Shown piece after piece: positions 62,701 to 64,000 of a DNA stretch of 64,000 nt (its first letter is position 1; each line of letters begins with the position of its first letter). The DNA is from Actinoplanes sp040639655 (GTDB lineage: Bacteria; Actinomycetota; Actinomycetes; Mycobacteriales; Micromonosporaceae): contig NZ_JBFAAI010000021.1 of NCBI RefSeq assembly GCF_040639655.1, positions 83,088 through 147,087 on the forward strand, in the 5' to 3' direction. The notes below the pieces were generated by a model. That model was not told the DNA's origin, ran no database searches, and saw nothing but the letters and a program-made list of their open reading frames with translations. Both the position numbers and the translations under genes were made by a program.

Positions 62701-62910
62701 TCCACGCCGAGCCCTGCCCCGGGCCGGACGGTGCGACACCGCAGTCAGCCAGACCAACCAAGGCAGTCGGGGGCAGGGACGGGGGACCCATATCCGGTCT
62801 CTCCCGCGCCGCATCAGTGGCGCAACGGGAGGACCTTGGGGTGAAGCCGCCCACCCGCGGCCGGGCATACCTTCCCGCCCGAACCCGACAGCTAACCTCG
62901 CAGGCGTGCC
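62701..62910 (+). ncRNA. c-di-AMP riboswitch (ydaO/yuaA class)
   Basis: Regulatory RNA in the leader of a cell-wall hydrolase gene. The closing stem is CACGCC (62703-62708) with GGCGTG (62903-62908). GCCCTGCCCC pairs with GGGGCAGGG, followed by the core GACGGGGGACCCA, TTGGGGTGAAGCCG, and the 3' signature CCCGACAGCTAACCTCG, all diagnostic of actinobacterial ydaO riboswitches that turn off hydrolase genes when c-di-AMP binds. The ribosome site of the next gene follows the stem by a few bases. Confidence 0.88.
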
Positions 62911-62927
62911 GGAGGGATCTCTCTACC

Positions 62928-63752
62928 GTGCACGAGCACAACTCGAGCCGGCGCCGCCGCGCGTCCGTCGGCACCGGTACCGTCGCCCTGTCCCTGGGTC
63001 TCTGCCTCTGTGCCGGGCAGTTGATCGCCGCCTCACCCGCGGCGGCGGCCTCCCCGGCCACCGCGGCCGTGGTCGCCACCCCGGTCGTCGCAGCCGCGGC
63101 TCCCGCGATCACCCCCCAGCTGGCCGCGACGACCAGTACCCGGAACCTCCCCTGGGGCTCCACCCTCAAGGTCACCGCCAAGGTCATCGACCCGTCCACC
63201 GGCAAGGTCGCCAAGGGCACGGTCCGTCTCCAGGCCTGGCAGAACGGTGCCTGGCGTACCTGGGACACCGAGACCGTCCGGAGCGGAGCGGTCACCCTGG
63301 CCGTCAAGCCGACGTCCAGCGTCTGGCTCCGCACCGTCTTCACCGGTACCGGCTACAACCAGAAGGTCACCGGCAAGGTCAACGTCAAGGTCAAGGCGAG
63401 CGGTGCCAAGGTGCTCGCCGAGGCGAAGAAGCACAAGGGCGCGCTGTACAAGTTCGGCGCCTCCGGGCCGAGCCGGTTCGACTGCTCGGGATTCACCAAG
63501 TACGTCTACAAGAAGGCGGCCGGCAAGAGCCTGCCGCACAAGGCGAACTCCCAGCAGAAGTACGGCAAGGCTGTCGCCAAGAGCAACAAGAAGATCGGTG
63601 ACCTGATCGTCTTCCGAAACGGGTCGTACGGCTACCACGCCGGGATCTACGCCGGCAACGGCTACATCTACGACTCGCCCCGCACCGGAACCAGGGTCGG
63701 CAAGCACAAGATCTGGAACAACAACTATGTGGTACGCCGCCTGGTCGCCTGA
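62928..63752 (+). CDS. Secreted NlpC/P60 cell-wall hydrolase under c-di-AMP control
   Basis: A 274-residue exported peptidoglycan peptidase. The signal peptide is about residues 1-42 (RRRRASVGTGTVALSLGLCL, AASPAAAA). A beta-rich Ig-like domain follows (about 65-155, STLKVTAKVIDPSTGKVAKG), then the NlpC/P60 domain (about 160-274) with the catalytic Cys in RFDCSGFTKYVYKKA and the His in GYHAGIYAGNG, plus DLIVFRNG. The GTG at 62928 follows GGAGGGA by ten bases, just past the riboswitch. Such hydrolases loosen the wall during growth or germination. Confidence 0.93.
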   Translation: MHEHNSSRRRRASVGTGTVALSLGLCLCAGQLIAASPAAAASPATAAVVATPVVAAAAPAITPQLAATTSTRNLPWGSTLKVTAKVIDPSTGKVAKGTVRLQAWQNGAWRTWDTETVRSGAVTLAVKPTSSVWLRTVFTGTGYNQKVTGKVNVKVKASGAKVLAEAKKHKGALYKFGASGPSRFDCSGFTKYVYKKAAGKSLPHKANSQQKYGKAVAKSNKKIGDLIVFRNGSYGYHAGIYAGNGYIYDSPRTGTRVGKHKIWNNNYVVRRLVA

Positions 63753-64000
63753 CCGGGCACGGTGTCAGCGGTGATGGTCGCCGCACCCGAGCGCGGTGCC
63801 GGCAATGAGCCTTACCGCACCCATCGCCGCGCCCATCGTCGCACCGGTGCGCAGTGGCGCAGTAAGTAAGGAACAGCAGCGACGCCCGTGGGGCGTGACC
63901 CGGACCGGGGTGACGCCCCCCGGGCGGGTCCGGTTGCGGCCCTGCTCCACAGAGCGGTAGTGCGTGGGGGGGGGGAAGAGTGTGACCGGCAAAGTGTAGA

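Noticed and set aside
63765..63992. A 75-codon minus-strand frame at the window end
   Set aside because: No ribosome site, no family likeness, and G/C-rich low-complexity text. Most likely intergenic.

Overview
The window is high-GC actinobacterial chromosome, most likely from Actinoplanes or another member of the Micromonosporaceae. The grounds are the dense gene packing with GTGA and ATGA overlaps, frequent GTG and TTG starts, a pknL / Rv2175c-like / polyprenyl synthase / MTHFR block beside a class II DAHP synthase as in Mycobacterium, an ImuA'-ImuB-DnaE2 mutasome, MurT/GatD, and a cell-wall hydrolase behind a c-di-AMP riboswitch. I see no rRNA, tRNA, insertion sequence, phage or CRISPR array, so this reads as stable core and semi-core chromosome.

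Layout. 1-7,100: phosphofructokinase with the residues of PPi-dependent enzymes, proC, a DUF429 gene preceded by an apparent glutathione-peroxidase stub, a secreted GH18 chitinase, aroG and a threonine aldolase. 7,100-11,450: two tandem secreted IPT/TIG proteins, a glutamine-amidotransferase-like protein and a divergent LysR regulator. 11,400-18,600: endonuclease IV, a PASTA Ser/Thr kinase (pknL type), its presumed DNA-binding partner, a prenyl synthase, MTHFR and a CDP-alcohol phosphatidyltransferase-like protein. 18,600-22,200: HNH protein, HTH regulator, and a divergent FAD monooxygenase / TetR pair sharing a palindromic operator. 22,200-29,300: sdhCAB with a divergent LysR gene, a methyltransferase and a VWA solute-binding protein. 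29,300-35,500: a carotenoid-modifying operon (CrtA-like, GNAT, CruF, glycosyltransferase, CrtD-like) with YbaK and an SDR upstream. 35,700-37,600: a probable copper-linked DUF6153 / DUF305 / DUF4396 group with a CsoR-type operator. 37,600-45,650: an SOS locus with two LexA-type boxes, a HEPN protein, ImuA', ImuB and DnaE2. 45,700-54,650: a subtilisin-inhibitor-like protein, a methyltransferase-phosphodiesterase pair, DUF3040, and a transglutaminase / DUF58 / MoxR operon. 54,900-64,000: leuS behind a leucine leader peptide and attenuator, aroA, a VTT membrane protein, murT-gatD, and a riboswitch-controlled NlpC/P60 hydrolase.

The strongest unexplained signal is a dispersed family of roughly 58-bp palindromic repeats. 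An outer arm like CCGGCTGGC encloses an inner arm like GCTGTCTCA. It lies only between genes, at six loci with about a dozen units, often in tandem. Further repeat structure includes a 210-bp TGCCG satellite, a tandem hairpin array at 19,190, duplications of gene 3' ends, and in-frame minisatellites in the disordered linkers of several proteins. Other points are a one-base frameshift in the FAD monooxygenase and a large insertion in ImuA'.
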